DNA of 64,000 bases from Curvibacter microcysteis (GTDB lineage: Bacteria > Pseudomonadota > Gammaproteobacteria > Burkholderiales > Burkholderiaceae_C), in contig NZ_JAQSIO010000013.1 in assembly GCF_028649455.1 (NCBI RefSeq), positions 1 to 64,000 of the forward strand, read 5' to 3'. This document shows, one piece after another, positions 1-7,996 of this stretch. The stretch's first letter is position 1; each line of letters begins with the position of its first letter. Made by a program: the position numbers and the translations under genes. The notes under the pieces are model-generated. The model was not told where the DNA came from, searched no databases, and was given only the letters and a program-made list of their open reading frames with translations.

Positions 1-38
1 CGTGTGAAAGTAGGTCATCGTCAGGCTATTACAGCCCT

Positions 39-77
39 CAAAACCCCCTCCCTTTACTGGGCGGGGGTTTTGTCTTT
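39..77 (+). terminator. Intrinsic terminator of a gene left of the window
   Basis: A GC-rich inverted repeat (39-52 pairs with 59-72, one mismatch, 6-nt loop) is followed by a T-rich stretch TTTTGTCTTT. On the + strand this is a standard rho-independent terminator. No complete gene precedes it, so it probably ends a transcript entering from the left. Confidence 0.75.
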
Positions 78-106
78 GGGGACTCCAAAACCACTACCCC
101 CTCTCT

Positions 107-130
107 CGCCAAACGCCAAACGCCAAACGC
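107..130. repeat. Short tandem repeat, CGCCAAA x3
   Basis: Three perfect copies of the 7-mer CGCCAAA, followed by a partial CGC, lie in the non-coding stretch between two terminators. No function is evident. It is a possible site of copy-number variation. Confidence 0.7.
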
Positions 131-160
131 AGAGCAGGCAAGCTCACCACACCCCACAAC

Positions 161-186
161 AAAAAACAGCTCCCAAAGGAGCTGTT
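161..186 (-). terminator. Intrinsic terminator of the 222-1136 dehydrogenase gene
   Basis: AACAGCTCC (165-173) and GGAGCTGTT (178-186) form a perfect 9-bp stem with a 4-nt loop. Read on the minus strand, the stem runs straight into a run of six T. It lies 36 bases beyond the dehydrogenase stop codon, so it should end that transcript. Confidence 0.85.
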
Positions 187-221
187 CTTGTTGGAAAAAT
201 GACGCCCAGAAGCGTCGCCAA

Positions 222-1136
222 TTACTTCAAACGTTTGATCAGGCTGGATGTGTCCCAGCGCTGCCCACCCATTTGCTGGACATCGGCATAAAACTGATCG
301 ACCAAGGCAGTCACGGGCAGGCGAGCACCATTGCGCTTGGCTTCGTCCAACACCAAACCCAAGTCTTTTCGCATCCAGTCCACAGCGAAACCAAAATCGA
401 ACTTGTCGGCCACCATGGTCTTGCCACGGTTGTCCATCTGCCAGCTTTGGGCAGCCCCTTTGCCGATCACATCCAGTACCTGTTCCATGTTGAGGCCCGC
501 CTTTTGGCCAAAGGAAATGGCTTCAGACAGACCTTGAACGAGGCCCGCAATGCAGATTTGGTTCACCATCTTGGCCAATTGCCCGGCACCGCTCTCACCC
601 AGCAGGGTGAATGCGCGGGAAAAAGCCAAGCCCACGGGGCGGGCTGCTTCAAAAGCGGCGCTGTCCCCCCCACACATGACGGTCAGTGCGCCGTTCTGAG
701 CACCGGCTTGGCCGCCAGACACAGGTGCATCAACAAACTTCAGACCAATTTGACGTGCGGCAGTGGCCAGCTCCCGCGCCACAGCGGCTGAAGCCGTGGT
801 GTGATCCACGAACACAGCTCCCGGCTTCATGCCCGCAAAAGCGCCATCGGCACCCAAGGTGACCGAGCGCAGGTCCTCATCATTGCCGACACAGCAAAAA
901 ACCAGGTCGGCCTCTTGCGCTGCCAAGCGGGGCGTGGCTGCCGTCCGGGGGGCTGCGGTGCCGGAGAATTCCTGGACCCAGGCTTCGGCTTTGGCCGGCG
1001 TGCGGTTGTACACAGTGACTTGGTGGCCGGCCAGCGCCAAGTGGCCAGCCATGGGGTAGCCCATGACGCCCAAGCCGATGAAAGCGACTTTTTGCGAGGA
1101 GATGGCGTCGTAAGCGCGTGCGTTGGTGCTAGACAT
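222..1136 (-). CDS. NAD(P)-dependent beta-hydroxyacid dehydrogenase (3-hydroxyisobutyrate dehydrogenase family)
   Basis: This 304-residue protein has the family's usual length and layout. An N-terminal Rossmann fold opens with the dinucleotide motif GLGVMGYPMAGHL (about residues 22-34), a second signature is VDAPVSGGQAGAQNG, and the helical C-terminal domain carries the expected lysine in the KMVNQ stretch. Enzymes of this family (MmsB, GarR, GlxR) oxidise or reduce 3-hydroxyisobutyrate, tartronate semialdehyde or related acids in the cytoplasm. The sequence does not say which substrate is used. It is transcribed alone, with terminators on both sides: its own at 161-186 and the pilU terminator at 1168-1203. 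Confidence 0.88.
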   Translation of the reverse strand: MSSTNARAYDAISSQKVAFIGLGVMGYPMAGHLALAGHQVTVYNRTPAKAEAWVQEFSGTAAPRTAATPRLAAQEADLVFCCVGNDEDLRSVTLGADGAFAGMKPGAVFVDHTTASAAVARELATAARQIGLKFVDAPVSGGQAGAQNGALTVMCGGDSAAFEAARPVGLAFSRAFTLLGESGAGQLAKMVNQICIAGLVQGLSEAISFGQKAGLNMEQVLDVIGKGAAQSWQMDNRGKTMVADKFDFGFAVDWMRKDLGLVLDEAKRNGARLPVTALVDQFYADVQQMGGQRWDTSSLIKRLK

Positions 1137-1167
1137 GTGGTTTCAATGAGCTCGTGTGGGTGACATG

Positions 1168-1203
1168 AAAACGCCCGCCACCGCCTTCAGGCGCTGGCGG
1201 GCG
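1168..1203 (-). terminator. Intrinsic terminator of the pilT-pilU operon
   Basis: A 14-bp GC-rich stem (1172-1185 with 1190-1203, one mismatch, loop TTCA) is followed on the minus strand by TTTT. It lies just past the pilU stop and before the next minus-strand gene, so it should separate the two transcripts. Confidence 0.8.
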
Positions 1204-1210
1204 CTGTAGA

Positions 1211-2347
1211 TTAAACAATGGCGAAGTGTTCGGTACCGGCTGAAAGGTCTTGATTGCGTGCTCGCTGGCTGTTGAGCTTGATCTGCAAGCGAAGGTCGTT
1301 CAGCGAATCGGCGTTTCGCAGCGCATCTTCATAGGTGATCACGTTGCCTTCGTACAGGTCGAACAGGGACTGGTCGAAGGTTTGCATCCCCAGGTTGCGG
1401 CTCTTCTTCATGACTTCCTTGATTTCAGAGACCTCGCCTTTGAAGATGAGATCAGAGATCAAGGGGGTATTGAGCATCACCTCGACCGCCGCTGCCCGGC
1501 CTTTGCCGTCTTGCTTGGGAATGAGGCGTTGCGAGATCATGCCGCGCAGGTTCAGCGACAAGTCCATCAACAACTGGGCACGCCGCTCCTCAGGGAAGAA
1601 GTTGACGATGCGATCCAGCGCCTGGTTGGCACTGTTGGCGTGCAAGGTGGCCAGGCACAGGTGACCGGTCTCGGCGAAGACCACGGCGTGCTCCATGGTT
1701 TCGCGGTCGCGGATCTCCCCCATCAGGATCACATCAGGGGCCTGGCGCAAGGTGTTTTTGAGCGCGGCCTCCCAGCTGTCGGTGTCCAGCCCCACTTCGC
1801 GGTGGGTCACCACGCAGTTCTTGTGGGCGTGCACAAACTCCACCGGATCTTCCACCGTGATGATGTGCCCATAAGAATTCTCATTGCGCCAGTCCACCAT
1901 GGAGGCCAGGGTGGTCGATTTGCCTGAGCCCGTTGCCCCCACCATGATGCACAGGCCGCGCTTGGTCATGGCCACTTCCTTGAGCACCTGGGGCAGGCCC
2001 AGTTGGTCGATGGTGGGCAGGGTCATAGGGATCACGCGCAGCACCATGCCCACCTTGCCTTGTTGCAGGAAGGCGTTGACGCGGAAGCGGCCAATGCCCG
2101 CCGGCGAAATCGCGAAGTTGCATTCCTTGGTGCGCTCAAACTCCGCCGCTTGCTTGTCGTTCATGATGGAGCGGGCCAGCGCGATGGTGTGCGTCCCCGC
2201 CAAGGGCTGGGGCGACACCTTGGTGATGCGGCCGTCTACCTTGATCGCAGGCGGAAAGTCAGCGGTGATGAAAAGGTCACTGCCGTTGCGGCTGACCATC
2301 AGCTTGAGCAGGTCGTTGATGAACTTACTGGCCTGATCACGTTCCAT
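1211..2347 (-). CDS. pilU: PilU, type IV pilus retraction ATPase (PilT-dependent)
   Basis: This 378-residue hexameric secretion ATPase has the Walker A motif GATGSGKST at residues 137-145. The Asp box and Walker B region follow (ITVEDPVEF, then DVILMGEIRD), with the conserved His box (GHLCLATLHANSA). PilU assists PilT in depolymerising the type IV pilus at the inner membrane and powers twitching motility and DNA uptake. It is the last gene of a three-gene operon: pilT (3045-4088), a cyclic-nucleotide-binding protein (2363-2992) and pilU, with 15 bases to its upstream neighbour. Length and the extended C-terminal tail ending in HFAIV separate it from PilT. A stem-loop terminator follows. Confidence 0.95.
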   Translation of the reverse strand: MERDQASKFINDLLKLMVSRNGSDLFITADFPPAIKVDGRITKVSPQPLAGTHTIALARSIMNDKQAAEFERTKECNFAISPAGIGRFRVNAFLQQGKVGMVLRVIPMTLPTIDQLGLPQVLKEVAMTKRGLCIMVGATGSGKSTTLASMVDWRNENSYGHIITVEDPVEFVHAHKNCVVTHREVGLDTDSWEAALKNTLRQAPDVILMGEIRDRETMEHAVVFAETGHLCLATLHANSANQALDRIVNFFPEERRAQLLMDLSLNLRGMISQRLIPKQDGKGRAAAVEVMLNTPLISDLIFKGEVSEIKEVMKKSRNLGMQTFDQSLFDLYEGNVITYEDALRNADSLNDLRLQIKLNSQRARNQDLSAGTEHFAIV

Positions 2348-2362
2348 GTGCAGATATCCTGT

Positions 2363-2992
2363 TTACTTGTGGTTGTCGCTGAGGCGGGCGCTCACCACCC
2401 GCAAGCGCAGCGACAACTTGCGGGCCAGCAAGGCCACCAAGCTGGCAGCCAGTTGCGGGTCTTGCGTCATCATGTCGTCCAAGGCTTCGGCGCTGAGCAC
2501 CGCAACCTCGCAGTCGGTCAAGGTGGTGCAGGCCGAGAACCGAATGCCACTGTCTAGCAGTGACATTTCGCCCAGGATGTCCCCCGGACGTGTTTCAGCC
2601 AAGCGCAGATGCTCACCCCAAGGTTGAGCCCGGTCCACGGCGATGGTGCCGGTGAGCAGCACCACCATGAAGTTGCCATATTCGTCTTGAAGGATCAGGT
2701 CGCGGTTGGCCGGTACGGTGGCAAACACGAAGAAGCGCTCCATGCGTTCCACCCCGTTGGCTTGCAGCAAGGCCATGTACTTGTCCTTGGCCCACAGGTT
2801 CTGCAGCAATTTGCTGCCCCGTGAGGCGGACAGGCGTTTGGCCCCCACTTCAACCGCTCGCGCTTCCCAGGGCACCAGCATGGACTGGTCCACGCCTTGG
2901 CCCGCGAAGGCGGTGGAGAACAGGATGGAGTCCTGCGTTTCCTCGGGGCGTGGGGCGGTCTTTTGCTTGAGCAGACCCAGAATGCCTTTCAT
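2363..2992 (-). CDS. Cyclic nucleotide-binding domain protein between pilT and pilU
   Basis: The 209-residue product starts at ATG 2992, because AAGGGAG lies 8 bases upstream. A longer in-frame reading would run into pilT and is rejected. The C-terminal 120 residues form a cNMP-binding fold with the phosphate-cassette-like segment PGDILGEMSLLDSG followed by IRFSA. The usual R-(S/T)-A is stretched by one residue, so cAMP binding is uncertain. No helix-turn-helix follows, so this is a stand-alone sensor or scaffold and not a Crp-type regulator. Its place inside the pilT-pilU operon suggests that it adjusts pilus retraction in response to a nucleotide signal. That role is inference. Confidence 0.8.
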   Translation of the reverse strand: MKGILGLLKQKTAPRPEETQDSILFSTAFAGQGVDQSMLVPWEARAVEVGAKRLSASRGSKLLQNLWAKDKYMALLQANGVERMERFFVFATVPANRDLILQDEYGNFMVVLLTGTIAVDRAQPWGEHLRLAETRPGDILGEMSLLDSGIRFSACTTLTDCEVAVLSAEALDDMMTQDPQLAASLVALLARKLSLRLRVVSARLSDNHK

Positions 2993-3044
2993 GGTGACTC
3001 CCTTTTTTAGTTTTGTCTTGTGAGCTGGGGGCGGATTGGCGGAC

Positions 3045-4088
3045 TCAGCCCGGGAAGTTGTCCGGTACCTTGGCCTTGCCGCGCGCTTCAGCTGGACTGA
3101 TGACGTTGCGCCGCACCAGGTCACTCAGGCACTGGTCCAGCGTCTGCATCCCCATGCTGTTGCCGGTCTGGATGGCGGAATACATCTGCGCCACCTTGGC
3201 CTCGCGGATCAGGTTGCGGATGGCGCTGGTGCCGACCATGATTTCATGCGCGGCCACGCGGCCTTGGCCGTCCTTGGTCTTGCACAAGGTTTGTGAGATC
3301 ACCGCCTGCAACGACTCAGACAGCATGGCGCGCACCATCTCTTTTTCTTCCGCCGGGAACACGTCAATGATCCGGTCGATGGTCTTGGCCGCGCTCGAGG
3401 TGTGCAGCGTGCCAAACACCAGGTGCCCTGTTTCCGCCGCGGTCATGGCCAGGCGGATGGTTTCCAGGTCGCGCATTTCACCCACCAGAATGGCGTCCGG
3501 GTCTTCACGCAGCGCGGACTTGAGCGCCGCGTTGAAGCTCAGGGTGTGCGGGCCAACCTCGCGTTGGTTGATCAGGCACTTCTTGGACTCGTGCACAAAC
3601 TCGATCGGGTCTTCCACCGTCAGGATGTGGCCGTACTCGTTTTCGTTGAGGTAATTGACCATGGCGGCCAAGGTGGTCGACTTGCCCGAGCCTGTGGGGC
3701 CCGTGACCAAGACCAAGCCCCGGGGCTTGAGGGCCAGGTCGGCAAAAATCTTGGGCGCGTTGAGTTGCTCCAGCGTCAGGATCTTGGACGGAATGGTTCG
3801 GAACACCGCGCCCGAGCCGCGCTGGTGGTTGAAGGCATTGACCCGGAAGCGGGCCAGACCTTCGATCTCGAACGAAAAGTCGACCTCCAGAAACTCTTCA
3901 TACGCTTTGCGCTGCGAGTCATTCATGATGTCGTACACCATGGCGTGCACGGTCTTGTGGTCCAGCGCATCCACATTGATGCGGCGCACGTCGCCGTGGA
4001 CCCGGATCATGGGCGGCAGCCCGGCCGAGAGGTGGAGGTCAGACGCCTTGTTTTTGACGCTGAAAGCCAGTAACTGGGTGATGTCCAC
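3045..4088 (-). CDS. pilT: PilT, type IV pilus retraction ATPase
   Basis: This 347-residue protein matches PilT along its length. Walker A is GPTGSGKST at residues 130-138. The Asp and Walker B boxes are ILTVEDPIEFVHES and AILVGEMRDLET, and the His box is GHLVFGTLHTSSA. PilT hydrolyses ATP to pull pili back through the inner-membrane platform. The start is a GTG at 4088, preceded on the minus strand by AGAGGGA. It heads the operon with the cyclic-nucleotide-binding gene and pilU, and is divergent from yggS with only 39 bases between starts, so their promoters must overlap. Confidence 0.96.
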   Translation of the reverse strand: MDITQLLAFSVKNKASDLHLSAGLPPMIRVHGDVRRINVDALDHKTVHAMVYDIMNDSQRKAYEEFLEVDFSFEIEGLARFRVNAFNHQRGSGAVFRTIPSKILTLEQLNAPKIFADLALKPRGLVLVTGPTGSGKSTTLAAMVNYLNENEYGHILTVEDPIEFVHESKKCLINQREVGPHTLSFNAALKSALREDPDAILVGEMRDLETIRLAMTAAETGHLVFGTLHTSSAAKTIDRIIDVFPAEEKEMVRAMLSESLQAVISQTLCKTKDGQGRVAAHEIMVGTSAIRNLIREAKVAQMYSAIQTGNSMGMQTLDQCLSDLVRRNVISPAEARGKAKVPDNFPG

Positions 4089-4127
4089 GAATTCCCTCTT
4101 GGTTGTTTGCTACGCTCTGAGGCAATT

Positions 4128-4868
4128 ATGACGATGATTGTTAACAAGCTCCACCTGGTGCGGGATCGCATTCACCAGGCTTGCCAAGACGCCGGCCGTG
4201 ACCCTGCTTCTGTGCAGCTGCTGGCCGTGTCCAAGACCTTCGGTCCCGAGGCTGTGCGCGAGGCGGCCGCGGCTGGCCAAACGGCTTTTGGCGAGAACTA
4301 CCTGCAAGAGGGCGTGGACAAGATGGCGGCTTTGGACGCCCCGCCCCATCCCCTCCTGCCCCGCCCGGCGTGGCATTGCATTGGTCCGGTGCAGTCCAAC
4401 AAGACCAAGCTGGTGGCGACCCATTTTGACTGGCTGCACACCCTGGATCGGCTCAAGATCGCCCAGCGCCTGAATGAGCAACGCGGTGACGACCAGGCCC
4501 CCTTGCAGGTTTGCCTGCAGGTCAACATCGACGGCGGCGCCAACAAATCCGGACTGGCGCCCCAAGAGGTGTTGCCCCTGGCCCGCGCGGTCCTGGGCCT
4601 GCCCCGGCTGCGCCTGCGCGGCCTGATGACCATCCCGGAACCTCAACCTGATTTCGAGTCGCAAAAGCAAGTGCACCTGCAGGCGCGAGCGTTGTTCGAC
4701 TTCGTGCGTCAGACCTTGCTGGAGGAGGGCCTGCCCGGTTCCGCCGACTTTGACACCCTGTCCATGGGCATGACGGGCGATCTGGAGGCGGCCATCCATG
4801 CGGGCAGCACGATGGTGCGGGTGGGCTCGGCTATTTTTGGTGGGCGCAGTTACCCTGCCGCGACTTGA
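4128..4868 (+). CDS. yggS: YggS-family pyridoxal phosphate homeostasis protein
   Basis: The 246-residue product is a PLP-binding TIM barrel. The PLP lysine is in LLAVSKTFG near residue 36, followed by the signature AFGENYLQE. The phosphate-binding end is marked by LSMGMTGDLEAAI and STMVRVGSAIFGGR. YggS proteins carry PLP and buffer the free cofactor pool in the cytoplasm. No catalytic activity is established. ATG 4128 is chosen because GAGG lies just upstream; a TTG at 4107 is the alternative. Placement next to pilT is common in proteobacteria. Confidence 0.93.
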   Translation: MTMIVNKLHLVRDRIHQACQDAGRDPASVQLLAVSKTFGPEAVREAAAAGQTAFGENYLQEGVDKMAALDAPPHPLLPRPAWHCIGPVQSNKTKLVATHFDWLHTLDRLKIAQRLNEQRGDDQAPLQVCLQVNIDGGANKSGLAPQEVLPLARAVLGLPRLRLRGLMTIPEPQPDFESQKQVHLQARALFDFVRQTLLEEGLPGSADFDTLSMGMTGDLEAAIHAGSTMVRVGSAIFGGRSYPAAT

Positions 4869-4953
4869 GCGAACCCGAACCAGTTGAAGCGCGCCGGGGT
4901 CAGCCCTGTGATGTGGCCGGGCCCACCGGCCGGTGACCTGGAACCGGCCCGGC

Positions 4954-5430
4954 TCAGAGCAGGCGCAAATGGGTGGAGTTTTTCACTTCTTCCATGACCG
5001 CGTAGGTGCGGGTTTCCCGAACCCCCGGCAGCTGCCACAGCACGGTGCCAGCAAAGGCGCGGTAGGAGGCCATGTCGGCCATGCGCGTCTTGAGCAGGTA
5101 GTCAAAGCCACCCGCCACCATGTGGCATTCCATGATCTCTGGGCGCACCTGGACGGCCGCTTGGAACTCATCGAACACATTGGGTGTGGTGCGGTCCAGC
5201 AGCACCTCGACAAACACCATCATCGCCGCGCCCAGCTTGAGTGGGTTGAGCCGCGCCTCGTAGCCGAGGATGTAGCCCTCGCGGGTCAGCCGCTGCACGC
5301 GCGCCAGCACCGCCGTGGGCGACAGGCTCACGCTCTCCGCCAATTTGAGGTTGGACAGGCGACCATCTTGCTGCAAGGCTTGCAGGATCTTCAGGTCGAT
5401 GCGGTCCAGTTCAGGCAGGGGGGAGTTCAT
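4954..5430 (-). CDS. Lrp/AsnC-family transcriptional regulator
   Basis: This 158-residue protein begins at ATG 5430; sequence upstream in frame does not look like protein. An N-terminal winged helix-turn-helix (LDRIDLKILQALQQDGRLS, then SPTAVLARVQRL) is followed by an AsnC/RAM ligand-binding domain with VAGGFDYLLKTRMADM. Such proteins are octameric DNA-binding sensors of amino acids. It is most like the Lrp/BkdR branch. It sits convergent to yggS and has an unusually long empty upstream region, so its target may be itself or a distant locus. Confidence 0.88.
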   Translation of the reverse strand: MNSPLPELDRIDLKILQALQQDGRLSNLKLAESVSLSPTAVLARVQRLTREGYILGYEARLNPLKLGAAMMVFVEVLLDRTTPNVFDEFQAAVQVRPEIMECHMVAGGFDYLLKTRMADMASYRAFAGTVLWQLPGVRETRTYAVMEEVKNSTHLRLL

Positions 5431-5823
5431 GGGCGTTTGGTGGTGAGGCTGCCCGATTATGGAGAAAGTCACCTGGATGAAACTGAAATGCCCGTGAGTT
5501 CGTCGGTGAACCCTGCGTGAAGCAGAGAGCGCCGGGCAGAGCTGCTCAGGTATCGCCGTCCATTCGACATGGACGCCCGACTGGCGAATGACCATGCCCA
5601 CGGCCCCGGGCCAAAGACGGGGCTGTCGCTGTGCATGCCATGTCCGGGCCCCGTGGCGCAAAGGGCTTTGGCGCGCAAAGTCCTCCGTGGAGCCCCCCAC
5701 CAAAGCGGTGCCAGGGCCAGATTGTCGCCATGAACTCTGCGGCACACTGGCGCACCAGTGACCGAGCGGCGAGAGCCTTCATGCCAGACGCACTGGGCCC
5801 GTGGACCGATCCAAGGAGACGCG
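5431..5823. other. Gene-poor interval between the Lrp gene and a TonB receptor
   Basis: About 390 bases with no convincing gene. It contains a perfect 6-bp stem, CACTGG/CCAGTG around CGCA (5745-5760), within a GC-rich stretch before the receptor start. I looked for the conserved cobalamin riboswitch core and did not find it. A minus-strand segment near 5720-5750 would read AAEFMATIW, faintly like the start of an aquaporin, but nothing in frame follows. Confidence 0.4.
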
Positions 5824-7959
5824 ATGCTCCCTCCTCCCCCCCACCGCGCGCGCGTCGTTCACGCGCGGTTCAATCCCCGCGCGGCGCTGGCTGCCTTGCT
5901 GTGTTGGGGCGGCGGCGTGGTCTGCGCACAGACCTTGTCGGACGTGGTGGTGTCGGCCAGCCGCAGTGAGCAAAAGGCCATGGATACAGCGGCCTCGATC
6001 AGCCTGATTCAGCAGGACCAGATTCAAGAGGGCCAGGCCCAGGCCCATCTCTCTGAAGCCTTGGTGCGCGTGCCCGGTGTGTCGGCGCTGAACCGGCACA
6101 ACCACGCCCAGGACCTGCAAATTTCGGTGCGCGGCTTCGGTGCCAACTCCACCTTTGGCGCGCGCGGCCTGCGCATCCTGGTCGATGGCATCCCCGGCAC
6201 TGTTGCCGATGGGCAGGGTCAGATCTCGCACATCGACCTGGCCTCTGCCGCGCGCATCGAGGTCCTGCGCGGACCGTTCTCAACCCTTTACGGCAACGCC
6301 TCTGGCGGGGTGATCCAGGTCTTCACCGAACAGGGCCAAGCAGGTCAGCAGCTCACCCCTTACCAGGAGACCGGCTCCTACGGCTTTGACAAGGGCGGCA
6401 TCAAAGCCAGCGGCGAGCAAGACGGGATCAACTACCTGTTGGACGCCGGTCGTCTGCACAGCGATGGTTTTCGCCAGCACAGTGCCGCCACGCGCAGCAA
6501 CGGCAATGCCAAGCTGAAGCTGGACCTGGGGCGTGGCACCCAGGTCCAACTGGTGGCCAACACCGTGTCTTTGAACGCACAAGACCCGCTGGGCTTGACG
6601 CGCACGCAGTGGCAGCAAAACGAGCGCCAGGCTGGCCACAACGCGCTCGCCTACGACACCCGCAAATCCGTGCACCAGACCCAGTACGGCCTGGTGCTGA
6701 CCCAGCAGGTCGACGGTCTCAACACCGTGGTGATTTCGCCTTACTACGGCGAGCGCCGCACCACCCAGTTCCTGGCCGGCAGCGCTGCCAGCGGTGCCAC
6801 CCCGGCCAGCAATGGCGTCATCAAGTTGTCCCGCACTTTTTATGGCGTAGACGCCCATTGGCGCCACCAAGATCAACTGGCGGGTGGTCCCTGGCATTGG
6901 GTGGCCGGGTTGGACACCAACCGCAACAGCGACCGCCGACTGACCGCCAACAACATGGCGGGCATCGCCTTGCCAACCGCCGCCAGCCACCAGGACCTGC
7001 GCCAGTACGCGAGCAACCTCGACGGCTACCTGCAGACCGAGTGGCGGCCCGAGCCGCGCAGCACCCTCGGTGCCGGTCTGCGCCAGTCACACACCGAGTT
7101 GGGATCGACCAGCAGCAACGCCCAGCCCGGCAGCGGGCAGAGCCGCTACAACGCGACCACGGGCCTGCTGTCGGCTCAGCACCATGTGCGCGACGACACC
7201 CATGTCTACCTCGCCTTCGGCACTGGCTGGGACACCCCCACGCTCAACCAAGTGGCCTACAACCCGGCCACCTTGCTCAACAGCGGCGTACCCAACGCCG
7301 GCAACTTCGGCTTGCAGGCTGCGCGCACGCGTCAGTGGGAGCTGGGCCTGAAAAGCGAGCTGGCCGACGGCGCCCGTGTGCAGGCCGCCTGGTTCGATGC
7401 CCGCACCCGCAACGACTTGGTGATCGGCGTCAGCAATGGTGGCCGCACCGCCTTCACCAACACGCCCCAAACCAGTCGCCAAGGCCTCGAATTCAGCGCC
7501 CATGTGGACCTGCTCCGGCAGTTGCAGCTCAACAGCGCGCTGACCCTGATGCGCGCCACGGTGGACACGCCCTACACCAGCTACGCGGGCAGCAGCCCAG
7601 TCACCATCGCAGCGGGCCGGCGTATCCCCGGTGTGGCCGGGCGCAGCCTCTACACCGAACTGCTGTGGCAGCGCGCCGACAAGGCCTGGGAGTTCGCCAT
7701 CGAGGGCCGCGCCGTGGGCAACATGGCGGGCAACGATGCCAACACCGCTTGGGCCTCGGGTTACGGATGGCTCAACGCGCGTTGGTTGACCCGCCAGCAG
7801 CTGGGGCCTTGCTTGGTGACGGGCTTTGTGCGGGTAGACAACCTTTTGAATCGGTCCTATGTGGGATCGATGATCGTCAACCAGGCCAACAGCCAGTTCT
7901 ATGAGCCGGCCCCCGGGCGCCAATGGCTGCTGGGGGTCAAGGCCTTGTGGCGGTATTGA
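5824..7959 (+). CDS. TonB-dependent outer membrane receptor
   Basis: The 711-residue product starts at ATG 5824, with AAGGAG 6 bases upstream. A signal peptide ends near VVCAQ, the TonB-box-like DVVVSASR follows, then a plug domain (QISVRGFGANSTFGARGLRILVDGIP; RIEVLRGPFSTLYGNASGGVIQV) and a 22-strand-type barrel ending in aromatic LKALWRY. Such receptors import iron chelates, cobalamin or other scarce ligands using TonB energy. The ligand cannot be read from the sequence. The plug resembles FecA/PupB-type iron receptors, but no siderophore genes or sigma/anti-sigma pair are nearby. It is flanked by an Lrp gene and by a convergent ABC-type binding protein, and appears monocistronic. Confidence 0.87.
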   Translation: MLPPPPHRARVVHARFNPRAALAALLCWGGGVVCAQTLSDVVVSASRSEQKAMDTAASISLIQQDQIQEGQAQAHLSEALVRVPGVSALNRHNHAQDLQISVRGFGANSTFGARGLRILVDGIPGTVADGQGQISHIDLASAARIEVLRGPFSTLYGNASGGVIQVFTEQGQAGQQLTPYQETGSYGFDKGGIKASGEQDGINYLLDAGRLHSDGFRQHSAATRSNGNAKLKLDLGRGTQVQLVANTVSLNAQDPLGLTRTQWQQNERQAGHNALAYDTRKSVHQTQYGLVLTQQVDGLNTVVISPYYGERRTTQFLAGSAASGATPASNGVIKLSRTFYGVDAHWRHQDQLAGGPWHWVAGLDTNRNSDRRLTANNMAGIALPTAASHQDLRQYASNLDGYLQTEWRPEPRSTLGAGLRQSHTELGSTSSNAQPGSGQSRYNATTGLLSAQHHVRDDTHVYLAFGTGWDTPTLNQVAYNPATLLNSGVPNAGNFGLQAARTRQWELGLKSELADGARVQAAWFDARTRNDLVIGVSNGGRTAFTNTPQTSRQGLEFSAHVDLLRQLQLNSALTLMRATVDTPYTSYAGSSPVTIAAGRRIPGVAGRSLYTELLWQRADKAWEFAIEGRAVGNMAGNDANTAWASGYGWLNARWLTRQQLGPCLVTGFVRVDNLLNRSYVGSMIVNQANSQFYEPAPGRQWLLGVKALWRY

Positions 7960-7996
7960 GCGTTGTGCGGCGACCGCCAACCGGCCCCATGTCACC

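Noticed and set aside
4-291. Short open frame at the left edge of the window
   Set aside because: It runs through two terminator hairpins and overlaps the end of the dehydrogenase gene; its composition does not look like protein.
5546-5782. Possible aquaporin remnant on the minus strand (AAEFMATIW)
   Set aside because: Only about nine residues resemble the family; no pore motif or frame continues, so chance is likelier.
5431-5823. Cobalamin riboswitch before the TonB receptor
   Set aside because: The conserved B12-box and core elements could not be found on the + strand.
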